Shown here: positions 7,075 through 13,323 of the stretch, one piece after another
How the letters are laid out: every line of letters begins with the position of its first letter
Position numbering within the stretch: the first letter of the stretch is position 1
Origin: Candidatus Saccharibacteria bacterium UBA1788
Lineage (GTDB): Bacteria; Patescibacteriota; Saccharimonadia; Saccharimonadales; Saccharimonadaceae
Direction of reading: 5' to 3'
Length of the DNA stretch: 14,702 nucleotides
NCBI GenBank assembly: GCA_002315165.1
Contig: DCGC01000009.1
Coordinates: 2,767 to 17,468 of the forward strand
Notes under the pieces: generated by a model
What the model was told of the DNA's origin: nothing
The model's input: the letters and a program-made list of their open reading frames with translations, nothing else
Databases searched by the model: none
Program-made: the position numbers and the translations under genes

Positions 7075-7749
7075 CAATTTATTGGTACTTTTAGCAAGAT
7101 GTAAAATCGAGAGCCATCTATTGTCCGCATCGCGAACGCGTGCCACTACTTCCAAATCGGATGTGGTCATTAGGCGCATTAATTTGATTTCGTTCGGGCC
7201 AATGTCGCCACCGATTTGGCTACGAAGAGCATTTTCGATAGGGTCCCAAACATAAGTTGTAGTTGGGACTAGCTTTTCACCACGAACATCATACATGAGG
7301 TTTACTTCTTCTCCGTTAATTTTGGCAAGGTTCAATAAGAACCAAGCTTCAATCATGTTCGGATTAGTTTTTTGATTGAGGGCAGCTATTGATTGCCTAA
7401 CCAAATTAAAATATTCTGGACCAGAAATCGACTCTGACGCACGGTAGACAGCTCTGAGAATTCTGGAGCCTAATTCTATTTTTGATAAGTCAGTGATAAT
7501 GTTTTGGTAGCTCTCGATTATTTTAGCGCCCGTCAAGATACCGAGTTTATTATTTTTACCTTCATGATAAACTATGTCCGACAGACAAAACATTTCAATG
7601 CCACCAGCAAGCTTGGATTTTTCTTTACGAACACCACGAGCAAGAACACTTACTGTCCCATTTTCAGTGGCAATGGTTAAAATTCTATCGCTTTCGCCAT
7701 AATTAGTGCGGCGTAAAACTATCGCTTTAGTTCGTATATCGTTTGACAT
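7072..7749 (-). CDS. recO: DNA repair protein RecO
   Basis: RecO is a recombination mediator that, with RecR (and RecF), helps load RecA on SSB-coated single-stranded DNA and anneals strands. The 225-residue protein starts with the typical OB-fold: residues 1-75 include TKAIVLRRTNYGESDRIL, then VSVLARGVRKEKSKLAGGIEMF. An all-helical domain follows. The C-terminal CxnC zinc motif of many RecO proteins is absent, and the only cysteine seen is near residue 54. Length is near the usual 230-260. The ATG lies inside the receiver gene (23-base overlap) and has AAAGGAG at 7766-7760, ten bases upstream, so it is the third gene of the kinase-receiver-recO operon. Confidence 0.93.
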   Translation of the reverse strand: MSNDIRTKAIVLRRTNYGESDRILTIATENGTVSVLARGVRKEKSKLAGGIEMFCLSDIVYHEGKNNKLGILTGAKIIESYQNIITDLSKIELGSRILRAVYRASESISGPEYFNLVRQSIAALNQKTNPNMIEAWFLLNLAKINGEEVNLMYDVRGEKLVPTTTYVWDPIENALRSQIGGDIGPNEIKLMRLMTTSDLEVVARVRDADNRWLSILHLAKSTNKL

Positions 7750-8074
7750 ATGCTTTGATCTCCTTTGGAACTAAGGTGTCTTTATTTATTGTACCTACAA
7801 CTCCGTAATTTTCCAAATCTTGGCCTGAAAAATCCAAAGACGATATAATTACGATCGGTATTTGTGAGGTGTCGGGGTATGAGGCTATTTCATTTATAAA
7901 AGTAAAACCATTTGGACCAGACAATAATATATCTAAGAAAATCAGTTCTGGAAGTTCTTGGTTTAATGCTTCTATGGCGGAAAAGGCATTAGAAAAAATT
8001 TTTATTTTATTGGTGCCGCAAGCTTTACTGATGCATTCCGCCATAAGTTCATCGTCTTCAATTATAAAAATCAT
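7727..8074 (-). CDS. Stand-alone response-regulator receiver domain
   Basis: The 115 residues comprise one CheY-like receiver domain and nothing else: no DNA-binding or enzymatic output domain. The acidic pocket is D7/D8 in IIEDDE, the phosphoacceptor is D48 in FLDILLSGPNG, the switch Ser/Thr position is S78/S79 in IVIISSL, and the conserved lysine is K98 in INKD. All catalytic elements are present, so phosphorylation is expected. The start ATG overlaps the kinase stop by one base (TAATG), making the upstream kinase its natural partner. The 3' end overlaps recO by 23 bases. The output must be by protein-protein interaction, as with CheY or Spo0F. Target unknown. Confidence 0.9.
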   Translation of the reverse strand: MIFIIEDDELMAECISKACGTNKIKIFSNAFSAIEALNQELPELIFLDILLSGPNGFTFINEIASYPDTSQIPIVIISSLDFSGQDLENYGVVGTINKDTLVPKEIKAYVKRYTN

Positions 8075-8757
8075 TAGAATAAGCTAGCTTGTTTAGAAAT
8101 TGATAATTCGATAAAAAAGCTGGTGCCGTCACGATGACGTACTGCCCCGATATTGGCGTTCATATATTTGGAAAATTTCGACGCAATATATAATCCTAAC
8201 CCAGAGCTACCAGGCCGCATAGCGATGGAGGTTGGTTTTTCAATCCAGCCACGTTTTAACTCGCGCCAAACATCGTTCGGGAGGGATGGCCCAAAATCGC
8301 GAACAGATATACGAATTTTTCCAGATTTTTCGCGAACAGTTAGCTCGCTACGAGTTTCTTCTGAAGAATAATGCATGGCATTAAGGCAAAAATTGTAGAT
8401 TATGCTATAGAGCAAATCGTGGTTTGCAATTGCAAGGCGCGATTTATTAGCATAGCGAATTCTGAGGTCGCGATGATTATAGCGGAAGAGGTAGGCAAGC
8501 TCTCGAGTGACATCATCGCAGACAGTGCGCACTGCAACTGGCTCCATCTCAAATAGACCGTCTTCAAGATGAGCGATTTTAGTCAAATCATTAACTTGAC
8601 GGATGGCGCGCTCGCTAACGCTTATCATTTTTTCTTGAGTAGATTCAAGGCTTTCTGGATCTTCAAAATCAATAGACAAAGCGAGCTGACGCAAAAGGCT
8701 AAGCGGAGCTTTAAGCTCATGCGCCGCAACCAAAATACCGCTTACCTCACTATCCAT
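8074..8757 (-). CDS. Minimal soluble sensor-less histidine kinase
   Basis: This 227-residue histidine kinase has only a dimerisation/phosphotransfer domain and an ATP-binding domain. There is no membrane helix or N-terminal sensor. The H-box HELKAPLSLLRQLA begins at residue 13 with phospho-accepting H13, only twelve residues from the start. The N-box is NFCLNAMHY (122-130), the G1 box DFGPSLP (154-160) and the G2 box GSSGLGLYIASKF (183-195). It should autophosphorylate and pass phosphate to the overlapping receiver. The ATG at 8757 coincides with the predicted transcription start, so a longer N-terminus is unlikely. Input must come from cytoplasmic partners or ligands. The kinase, receiver and recO genes overlap and form one operon. 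Confidence 0.92.
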   Translation of the reverse strand: MDSEVSGILVAAHELKAPLSLLRQLALSIDFEDPESLESTQEKMISVSERAIRQVNDLTKIAHLEDGLFEMEPVAVRTVCDDVTRELAYLFRYNHRDLRIRYANKSRLAIANHDLLYSIIYNFCLNAMHYSSEETRSELTVREKSGKIRISVRDFGPSLPNDVWRELKRGWIEKPTSIAMRPGSSGLGLYIASKFSKYMNANIGAVRHRDGTSFFIELSISKQASLF

Positions 8758-8763
8758 GAGGTG

Positions 8764-8772
8764 ATTATATCA
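8764..8772 (-). promoter_or_regulatory. Extended -10 promoter of the kinase-receiver-recO operon, predicted leaderless
   Basis: TGaTATAAT runs from 8772 down to 8764. Six bases (CACCTC) follow and then the ATG at 8757, so +1 equals the first base of the start codon. It fills most of the gap to the upstream gene, which stops at 8778. No -35 box is seen. Confidence 0.75.
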
Positions 8773-8777
8773 CAAGA

Positions 8778-9515
8778 TTAGGAGTTGAACTGGACGGTGC
8801 TGAGAATATTATTAAAATCGTTAGCAAACAAATCCGAATCAGTGCGCAAAACAGCAGTTTTGTCACGAATTTTTAGAATGACAGCTACACCTTTGAGCCC
8901 ATCACTAAAAGTACCTTCGTACCTATTGGCCGACTGACCGTTAACCGTGACAGCCTGCATAGTTAGGCTACCCTTTGTAAGGAGACTTTTATAGCTGTCG
9001 GAAACTTTGTCGAAGCTACTATCGAGAATATAGACGCGAAGAGCGTGAACAGTCTCTTTATGCGAAACAGGATTAACTTCACTAGGGTTAAGGAAAGCTT
9101 CAAAATTACCACCAGATGCCGCGTCCTGATTAATGTAAACGCTCCATGTTTTTGGATATTTAAAGCTAAGTTCGCCATAGTCGGCTGGACCAGCAAAAGT
9201 TTCGTATGGGGATTTTTCACGTTCGGAAAATTCTAGTTCCATAGCGTCGGCCTTTTCTTTTACGGCTATAGCTACAGCTTCGTTAATCTGGTTATCGAGG
9301 TTGGTTGATGATTCTTGGTATTTTAAAAATAAAAATACAGAAAGGATTGCCAAACCAACAGCAAGAACAATAGCAACGATAAGGCCGACGATAATTCCGA
9401 CTGATGTTTTCGTTTTAGGCTCTACGAGGTTTTCTGTAGGTAGTGGTCTATTCTCGACTACCGAACCAGTTGGCTGTGAAGAATTAGTAGAATAAGCAAA
9501 AGATTGATTGTCCAT
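8778..9515 (-). CDS. Membrane-anchored protein of unknown function with PsbP/Mog1-like external domain
   Basis: The gene is not assigned to a named family. The 245-residue product has a polar, Ser/Pro/Asn-rich cytoplasmic N-terminus (1-36), one strongly hydrophobic helix (about 38-64), a coiled-coil-prone linker (about 66-98) and an extracytoplasmic domain (about 105-245). That domain contains YGELSFKYPKTWSVY, VNGQSANRYEG and GVAVILKIRDKTAVLRTDSD, a pattern reminiscent of the PsbP/Mog1/DUF1795 fold (a 'P-x-x-W' strand start). This is inference from pattern only. The topology is probably N-in/C-out with no signal cleavage. It is transcribed alone from its own predicted leaderless promoter, between the xse operon and the kinase operon. 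A role at the cell surface is plausible but unproven. Confidence 0.78.
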   Translation of the reverse strand: MDNQSFAYSTNSSQPTGSVVENRPLPTENLVEPKTKTSVGIIVGLIVAIVLAVGLAILSVFLFLKYQESSTNLDNQINEAVAIAVKEKADAMELEFSEREKSPYETFAGPADYGELSFKYPKTWSVYINQDAASGGNFEAFLNPSEVNPVSHKETVHALRVYILDSSFDKVSDSYKSLLTKGSLTMQAVTVNGQSANRYEGTFSDGLKGVAVILKIRDKTAVLRTDSDLFANDFNNILSTVQFNS

Positions 9516-9521
9516 ATGGTT

Positions 9522-9530
9522 ATTATATCA
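9522..9530 (-). promoter_or_regulatory. Extended -10 promoter of the membrane-anchored protein gene, predicted leaderless
   Basis: TGaTATAAT runs from 9530 down to 9522, then six bases (AACCAT) and the ATG at 9515. The predicted transcription start is the A of the ATG. It lies directly after the xseB stop (9539-9537). Confidence 0.75.
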
Positions 9531-9536
9531 TAAGCT

Positions 9537-9737
9537 TTAAGCTTTAGAAAAATCTTCGTTGAGGATTTCTATGCTATTTTTTAACTTATTGAGATCGTTT
9601 TCGATTTCTTTAGCTAATTGCATAGAGCCGTGATATTTTTCAAAGGCTTCGTCAATTGAAAAACTATCGCTATAAAACCATTCTATTTCGGAATTAAGAC
9701 GGTCGATTTTCGAATTAATTGTTTCTTGTTTTGACAT
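9537..9737 (-). CDS. xseB: Exodeoxyribonuclease VII small subunit
   Basis: This 66-residue, fully helical protein reads SKIDRLNSEIEWF, SIDEAFEKYHGSMQLAKEIENDL and NKLKNSIEILNEDF. It matches the size and two-helix pattern of XseB (60-80 residues), whose subunits wrap the XseA coiled coil and are needed for exonuclease VII assembly. The start overlaps xseA by 23 bases and has GGAGG (9748-9744) six bases upstream, as in many xseAB operons. The usual signature 'LEexvxxLExGxxxLExSLxxYexG' is relaxed here (IDRLNSEIEWFYSDSFSIDEAFEKY), so identification leans on context. Confidence 0.88.
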   Translation of the reverse strand: MSKQETINSKIDRLNSEIEWFYSDSFSIDEAFEKYHGSMQLAKEIENDLNKLKNSIEILNEDFSKA

Positions 9738-10812
9738 TGGTAACCTCCGCGGCGATTATTTGATGTTTTGTTGTGATTTCGATATGGTTACCTGGCGAAA
9801 TTTTGCCTTTTAAAATGGCGTAGCCTTGCTGGAGTATTTTTTCTGGATTAAGAACGTCGAGCGTTTGTTTTTTACTAGAAATAATAGTTAGAATGTTATT
9901 AATTTTAAGTAGTAAATTTTTCTTAGTACTGCTGAGCGCTAACCGATTAGAATCAATGAGATTATTTATTTTATCTACAATCGTATGGCCAAGTCGCGAA
10001 ATTATGGTTTGATAATGCTCGATAATTTGATGTTTATCTGGAGAAATTAATTCGGCCACATTCGAAGGCGTTGAGCCACGAAGGTCGGCAGCCAAATCGG
10101 ATAGACTTTCGTCAACTTCATGTCCGATTCCCGTAATAACAGGTATTTTACTTGCAGCGATAGCGCGGACAAGTTGTTCGTCGTTAAAAGCAGCAAGATC
10201 ATCGGCAGAACCGCCACCGCGAATAATAGCGATTAGCTCAACTTCGCTATGCTCATTAAAATATTTGAGGGCACGAATAATTTGGTCTGGGGCATCAACG
10301 CCCTGAACTTGAGTGTGCGCAACCTGAATATGAAATCCGCCCCAACGTTCATTAATGATTTTTATGAAATCAGCGTAGCCAGCCGCAGCGGTGGATGAAA
10401 TAACTCCAATTTTAGAAAGTCCAGCTGGGAGTGGGCGCTTTTTAGAAGGGTCAAAAAGACCTTCTTTGGCGAGCTTGGCTTTAAGTATTTCATAGGATTT
10501 TTTAATGTTGCCTTCACCGACCGGCACTACGGTTTGAACCGTGAGAGAGAACTTGCCCCATTTAGTAACTTTAGGCGTACCTCGAACTAAAACTTTCATG
10601 CCGTCTTCTAGCGGCATACGCATCTGGAAGGCCGTCATAAAACAGTTTAGGCTAGATTCCTCATCTTTGAGATCGAAAAAGACCCATTTGCCTTGATTAA
10701 CTTTAAAACTAGAGATTTCTCCTTCGATAATAATGCTACTAAATGAAAAATCTAAGACTTGGTTACACGCTGCTAAAAATTCTGAGACTGAAAATTTTGG
10801 AGCTTCACTCAT
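9715..10812 (-). CDS. xseA: Exodeoxyribonuclease VII large subunit
   Basis: XseA is the catalytic subunit of exonuclease VII, which degrades single-stranded DNA to oligonucleotides in both directions. The N-terminal OB domain (1-100) has FSVSEFLAACNQVL, IIIEGEISSFK and GKWVFFDLKD. The catalytic domain has IGVISSTAAAGYADF (135-149), RGGGSADDLAAFND (198-211), TGIGHEVDES (227-236) with H231 and D234, and ADLRGSTPSNVAE (242-254). The C-terminal coiled coil is short: 365 residues overall against about 400-450 in most bacteria, in keeping with a reduced genome. The start ATG shares four bases (ATGA) with the stop of the LPG-synthase-like gene and has no Shine-Dalgarno site, implying reinitiation. 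The 3' end overlaps xseB. Confidence 0.95.
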   Translation of the reverse strand: MSEAPKFSVSEFLAACNQVLDFSFSSIIIEGEISSFKVNQGKWVFFDLKDEESSLNCFMTAFQMRMPLEDGMKVLVRGTPKVTKWGKFSLTVQTVVPVGEGNIKKSYEILKAKLAKEGLFDPSKKRPLPAGLSKIGVISSTAAAGYADFIKIINERWGGFHIQVAHTQVQGVDAPDQIIRALKYFNEHSEVELIAIIRGGGSADDLAAFNDEQLVRAIAASKIPVITGIGHEVDESLSDLAADLRGSTPSNVAELISPDKHQIIEHYQTIISRLGHTIVDKINNLIDSNRLALSSTKKNLLLKINNILTIISSKKQTLDVLNPEKILQQGYAILKGKISPGNHIEITTKHQIIAAEVTNVKTRNN

Positions 10813-11858
10813 TTTGGTTCGGTTTGGTTTTTGCCTATTTTGGAAATTGCATTTTGATAAAAACCATATCCGCTAATAATTGTAGTGCCGAGAACCACGA
10901 CGCGAGTGATACAAACGATAGCGATAGCGTCAGTAACTCCGAGAATAGTCATGACTCCGGCCATGCCGGCTTCGTAAGGCCCGATTGGGAAGATTGTGCC
11001 AAAGACGGAGCCGATAGCTTCGCCAATCATAATTTGGGGCATAACCCAAGGATTACCACGACTAATTGCAACAATCCAATAGGTGCCTACTTCAAGAAAG
11101 CTATAGATAATACCCCAAACAATTGGTTTGACGAGCATCTTTTTGTTTTTGCCAGCAGTGACTAAATCGCCGTGAATGTCCATAAGATATTTATCTACAT
11201 CGTCGTATTTAAGTTTGCTACGTTTTTTGCCAAATGTGATAGTTTTAATTCCCCACTCGCAAAAATTTGTAACTATTTTGGAAAACCAATGGACGCGCTT
11301 AGCTTTACTTGCGATAAGAATCAAGACTCCAATGCCCAAAATGACACCTGTGCTGATTGCTACTGCAGTCCAAACGACCCAAACGCCGCTAGCCGGAATG
11401 GTTCCAAATAGAAAGAGAACGGCGATAGCGATTAGGGTTTGGACTTGGTTAGCACAGACGGTGATAGCATAACGCAAGGCGTACATAAAGCTGCTTTGAC
11501 CAGGAGTGGCACCAAATTTTTTAAGACGCCAAGTCACGTAGGCGAGCCCACCGAAGCCGCCTGCCGGAACGGCATGATTGACAAAGTTGAGTTCTAGCGA
11601 GACTCGCATAAGGTTTAGTGGAGAAACTTTTTTAGCGTTAGCTTTAGAAGACATGAACGAGAAAAATATTTGACCGCAAGAATAGTACATAAATAATTGT
11701 TCTGGGATTAATAGTAGCAAAACTAGCAGATTAGTATCTCCAAGATGCTTGATAGCCTCGCCAATAGCACCGGAATTTTCCCAAACTACAATGCCTACTA
11801 GAATTAAAGTTACGAAGGTTAATATGTTGCGAATTGAAAGTTTTTTAGTTTTTGACAT
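10809..11858 (-). CDS. Lysylphosphatidylglycerol synthase-like integral membrane protein (UPF0104/AglD family)
   Basis: This 349-residue polytopic membrane protein has about seven to eight hydrophobic segments. They start near residues 12-27 and 43-60, with a later group at about 130-185, 225-245 and 255-335. Family hallmarks are FVNHAVPAGGFGGLAYVTWRL (about 92-112) and a later glycine/proline motif IFPIGPYEAGMAG. It corresponds to the membrane half of MprF and to AglD-like proteins, without the soluble aminoacyl-transferase domain. The role could be lipid flipping or lipid/glycan handling; the substrate is unknown. It heads the operon with xseA and xseB, although no functional link is obvious. 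It is transcribed from a promoter inside a palindrome shared with the divergent methyltransferase gene, with a predicted leader of only two bases. Confidence 0.85.
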   Translation of the reverse strand: MSKTKKLSIRNILTFVTLILVGIVVWENSGAIGEAIKHLGDTNLLVLLLLIPEQLFMYYSCGQIFFSFMSSKANAKKVSPLNLMRVSLELNFVNHAVPAGGFGGLAYVTWRLKKFGATPGQSSFMYALRYAITVCANQVQTLIAIAVLFLFGTIPASGVWVVWTAVAISTGVILGIGVLILIASKAKRVHWFSKIVTNFCEWGIKTITFGKKRSKLKYDDVDKYLMDIHGDLVTAGKNKKMLVKPIVWGIIYSFLEVGTYWIVAISRGNPWVMPQIMIGEAIGSVFGTIFPIGPYEAGMAGVMTILGVTDAIAIVCITRVVVLGTTIISGYGFYQNAISKIGKNQTEPK

Positions 11859-11864
11859 ATGGCG

Positions 11865-11888
11865 ATATTATAGCATATGCTATAATAT
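11865..11888. repeat. Perfect 24-bp palindrome holding two face-to-face extended -10 promoters
   Basis: The sequence from 11865 to 11888 is its own reverse complement, centred between 11876 and 11877. Each half contains an extended -10, TGcTATAAT. The plus-strand copy (11878-11886) reads to the methyltransferase with +1 at 11893. The minus-strand copy (11875-11867) reads to the LPG-synthase-like gene with +1 near 11860. The two TG elements sit two bases apart, so two polymerases could hardly bind together. It could also be a binding site for a symmetric regulator. Confidence 0.82.
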
Positions 11889-11892
11889 GTTT

Positions 11893-12993
11893 GTGAATTT
11901 TATTGCAATACTCGGAAGACAACCAAAAATCTCAGTTGCCGAATTGGAGGCTTTTTTTGACGACGTGAGACTAGTGAATACAAATGTGGCTGAAATTAAT
12001 AGCGCGCAGCGCCCAGAAATAAAAAGATTAGGCGGAACTTTAAAGATAGCCGAGAAGTTAGCAGTATCTCCGCTAGAATATTTAGTTGATTTACCCGAAG
12101 GTAAAATAACGCTTGGTGTTTCTGATTATTCGAAAAAGTCTTCAGCCAGAACAGCACAGAGTGAAGCTCTGAAACTAAAAAAAATTCTGGCTAGACACGG
12201 AAGAAGTGTTCGAGTCTTACCAAACAAAGAAGAGACGCTTTCTACGGCCACGTCACATCACAATCAGTTGGGCGAAAAGAAAAATCATGAGGAATTGATA
12301 AAGATAGAGAAGAATTGGTATCGTGTTTATGGCGTGCAGAATATTACAGCCTATGCAAAACGCGATCAGGCAAGGCCGGCTAGAGATGCTAAGGTTGGAA
12401 TGCTGCCGCCTAAATTGGCACAGATTTTGATAAATTTGTGCGGCGATTTACCAAGAAACGCGAGGATTTTAGACGCATTTTGTGGAACTGGAGTAGTATT
12501 GCAGGAAGCAATCCTTGACGGTTATTCAGTATATGGCACAGATTTGTCAGAAAGAATGATTGAATATACTGAGCGTAACCTAAAATGGCTCGCGAGCGAT
12601 AAAAAAGATATCAAACTAGAAACTGGAGATGCGACGAATCATAATTGGACAGAAAAAATCGATGCTGTCGCTTCCGAAATATACCTTGGTCCACCAATGT
12701 CGTTAGTACCAGTTGATATAAAATTACGTTCGGCAAAAGAAGAATGTGGGTCTATATTAAGAGACTTCCTAAAAAATCTTAGCAAACAGATAGAATCTGA
12801 CACGCCAGTGGTTTTGGCAATACCGGCATGGTTGCGATCAAATGGCGAATATTCGAGGCTGAATATCCTTGACGATATTGACGACTTGGGGTATAATGTA
12901 GAGAAGTTTAAGGGTGTCTCGCAAAAAGACCTTCTATATCATCGCGAAGGTCAAGTTGTCGCCCGAGAAATAATAGTATTAAGGAAAAAATAA
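11893..12993 (+). CDS. Trm11/Trm-G10-like RNA (tRNA guanosine) methyltransferase
   Basis: This predicted SAM-dependent methyltransferase has 366 residues from GTG 11893 or 368 from ATG 11887, in the same frame. The N-terminus FIAILGRQPKISVAELEAFF is typical of the Trm11/TrmG10 group, and the following region probably forms a degenerate THUMP-type RNA-binding domain. The sequence ARPARDAKVGMLPPKLAQILINL precedes the Rossmann domain, as in that group. SAM motif I is ILDAFCGTGVVLQEA. The catalytic motif IV, usually DPPY or NPPY, reads SEIYLGPPM. N2-methylation of a tRNA guanosine is the likely activity but the site is unknown. GTG 11893 is preferred because it is the predicted transcription start. 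A longer frame from 11749 would run antisense through the neighbouring gene and upstream of the promoter. Confidence 0.8.
   Translation: MNFIAILGRQPKISVAELEAFFDDVRLVNTNVAEINSAQRPEIKRLGGTLKIAEKLAVSPLEYLVDLPEGKITLGVSDYSKKSSARTAQSEALKLKKILARHGRSVRVLPNKEETLSTATSHHNQLGEKKNHEELIKIEKNWYRVYGVQNITAYAKRDQARPARDAKVGMLPPKLAQILINLCGDLPRNARILDAFCGTGVVLQEAILDGYSVYGTDLSERMIEYTERNLKWLASDKKDIKLETGDATNHNWTEKIDAVASEIYLGPPMSLVPVDIKLRSAKEECGSILRDFLKNLSKQIESDTPVVLAIPAWLRSNGEYSRLNILDDIDDLGYNVEKFKGVSQKDLLYHREGQVVAREIIVLRKK
12869..12897 (+). promoter_or_regulatory. Promoter for rpmA inside the methyltransferase gene
   Basis: TTGACG (12869-12874) and a perfect TATAAT (12892-12897) are separated by 17 bases, the best classical sigma-70-type match in the window. 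Predicted transcription start is about 12904, giving a leader of about 93 bases that overlaps the methyltransferase 3' end. Strong separate expression of a ribosomal protein gene makes sense here. Confidence 0.6.
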
Positions 12994-12996
12994 TTT

Positions 12997-13269
12997 ATGT
13001 CACACGTAAAAGCTGGCGGTACCGCCAAAAACGTACACAACAATGCTGGCCAACGTCTTGGCGTCAAGCGTTTTGGTGGACAAAAAGTTAAAGCTGGCGA
13101 GGTTCTTGTTCGCCAAACTGGCTCCACAAAAATTGCTGGTCCTGGCACATATCTTTCTCGCAACTACACTATCCATGCTGCAAAAGACGGTGTTGTCACC
13201 TTTGTCAAAACGAAGAAAACACATTTCTCCGGAAAAAGCGTTCCTCGCGTTCGCGTAGAAGTTCGTTAA
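12997..13269 (+). CDS. rpmA: 50S ribosomal protein L27 (bL27)
   Basis: bL27 is a large-subunit protein whose flexible N-terminus reaches the peptidyl transferase centre and contacts the tRNA CCA end. The 90-residue sequence has the family core HVKAGGTAKN, QRLGVKRFGGQKVKAGEVLVRQ, GPGTYLSRNYTIHAAKDGVV and a basic tail. The N-terminus starts directly at MSHVKAGG, so there is no cleavable Firmicutes-type leader needing Prp protease. The HNN segment replaces the usual GRDS. The gene begins three bases after the methyltransferase stop, with AAGGA at 12981-12985, a rather long 11-base spacing. A terminator follows directly. rplU (L21), its frequent partner, is not next to it. Confidence 0.97.
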   Translation: MSHVKAGGTAKNVHNNAGQRLGVKRFGGQKVKAGEVLVRQTGSTKIAGPGTYLSRNYTIHAAKDGVVTFVKTKKTHFSGKSVPRVRVEVR

Positions 13270-13272
13270 AAG

Positions 13273-13298
13273 AAAAAGAGCCTGATAGGCTCTTTTTT
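13273..13298 (+). terminator. Rho-independent terminator of rpmA
   Basis: An 11-bp stem, 13273-13283 with 13287-13297, has a GAT loop and the core GAGCCT/AGGCTC. It is followed by a T-run through 13298. It begins four bases after the rpmA stop codon and ends eleven bases before the next promoter. Confidence 0.92.
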
Positions 13299-13308
13299 GA
13301 TATGAGTA

Positions 13309-13317
13309 TGCTAAAAT
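13309..13317 (+). promoter_or_regulatory. Extended -10 promoter of the PfkB-aldolase gene, predicted leaderless
   Basis: TGcTAAAAT matches the extended -10 with one mismatch in the hexamer (13312-13317). The six bases ATAAAC follow and then the ATG at 13324, which is the predicted +1. No Shine-Dalgarno site is present. It starts eleven bases after the rpmA terminator. Confidence 0.68.
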
Positions 13318-13323
13318 ATAAAC

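Noticed and set aside
9531..9545. Repeated AAGCTT units after xseB as a possible terminator
   Set aside because: The palindromes are only six bases, there is no stable stem with a T-run, and the stretch overlaps the xseB stop and abuts the next promoter.
10743..11165. Plus-strand 140-codon frame opposite xseA and the LPG-synthase-like gene
   Set aside because: It is an antisense shadow. Its low-complexity Asn/Ser/Asp composition comes from the reverse of hydrophobic codons, and it spans two real genes.
11749..11886. Extended N-terminus of the methyltransferase from ATG 11749
   Set aside because: The extra 46 residues lie antisense to the LPG-synthase-like coding sequence and upstream of the predicted promoter. 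They do not resemble the family N-terminus, which begins at FVNFIAILGRQP.
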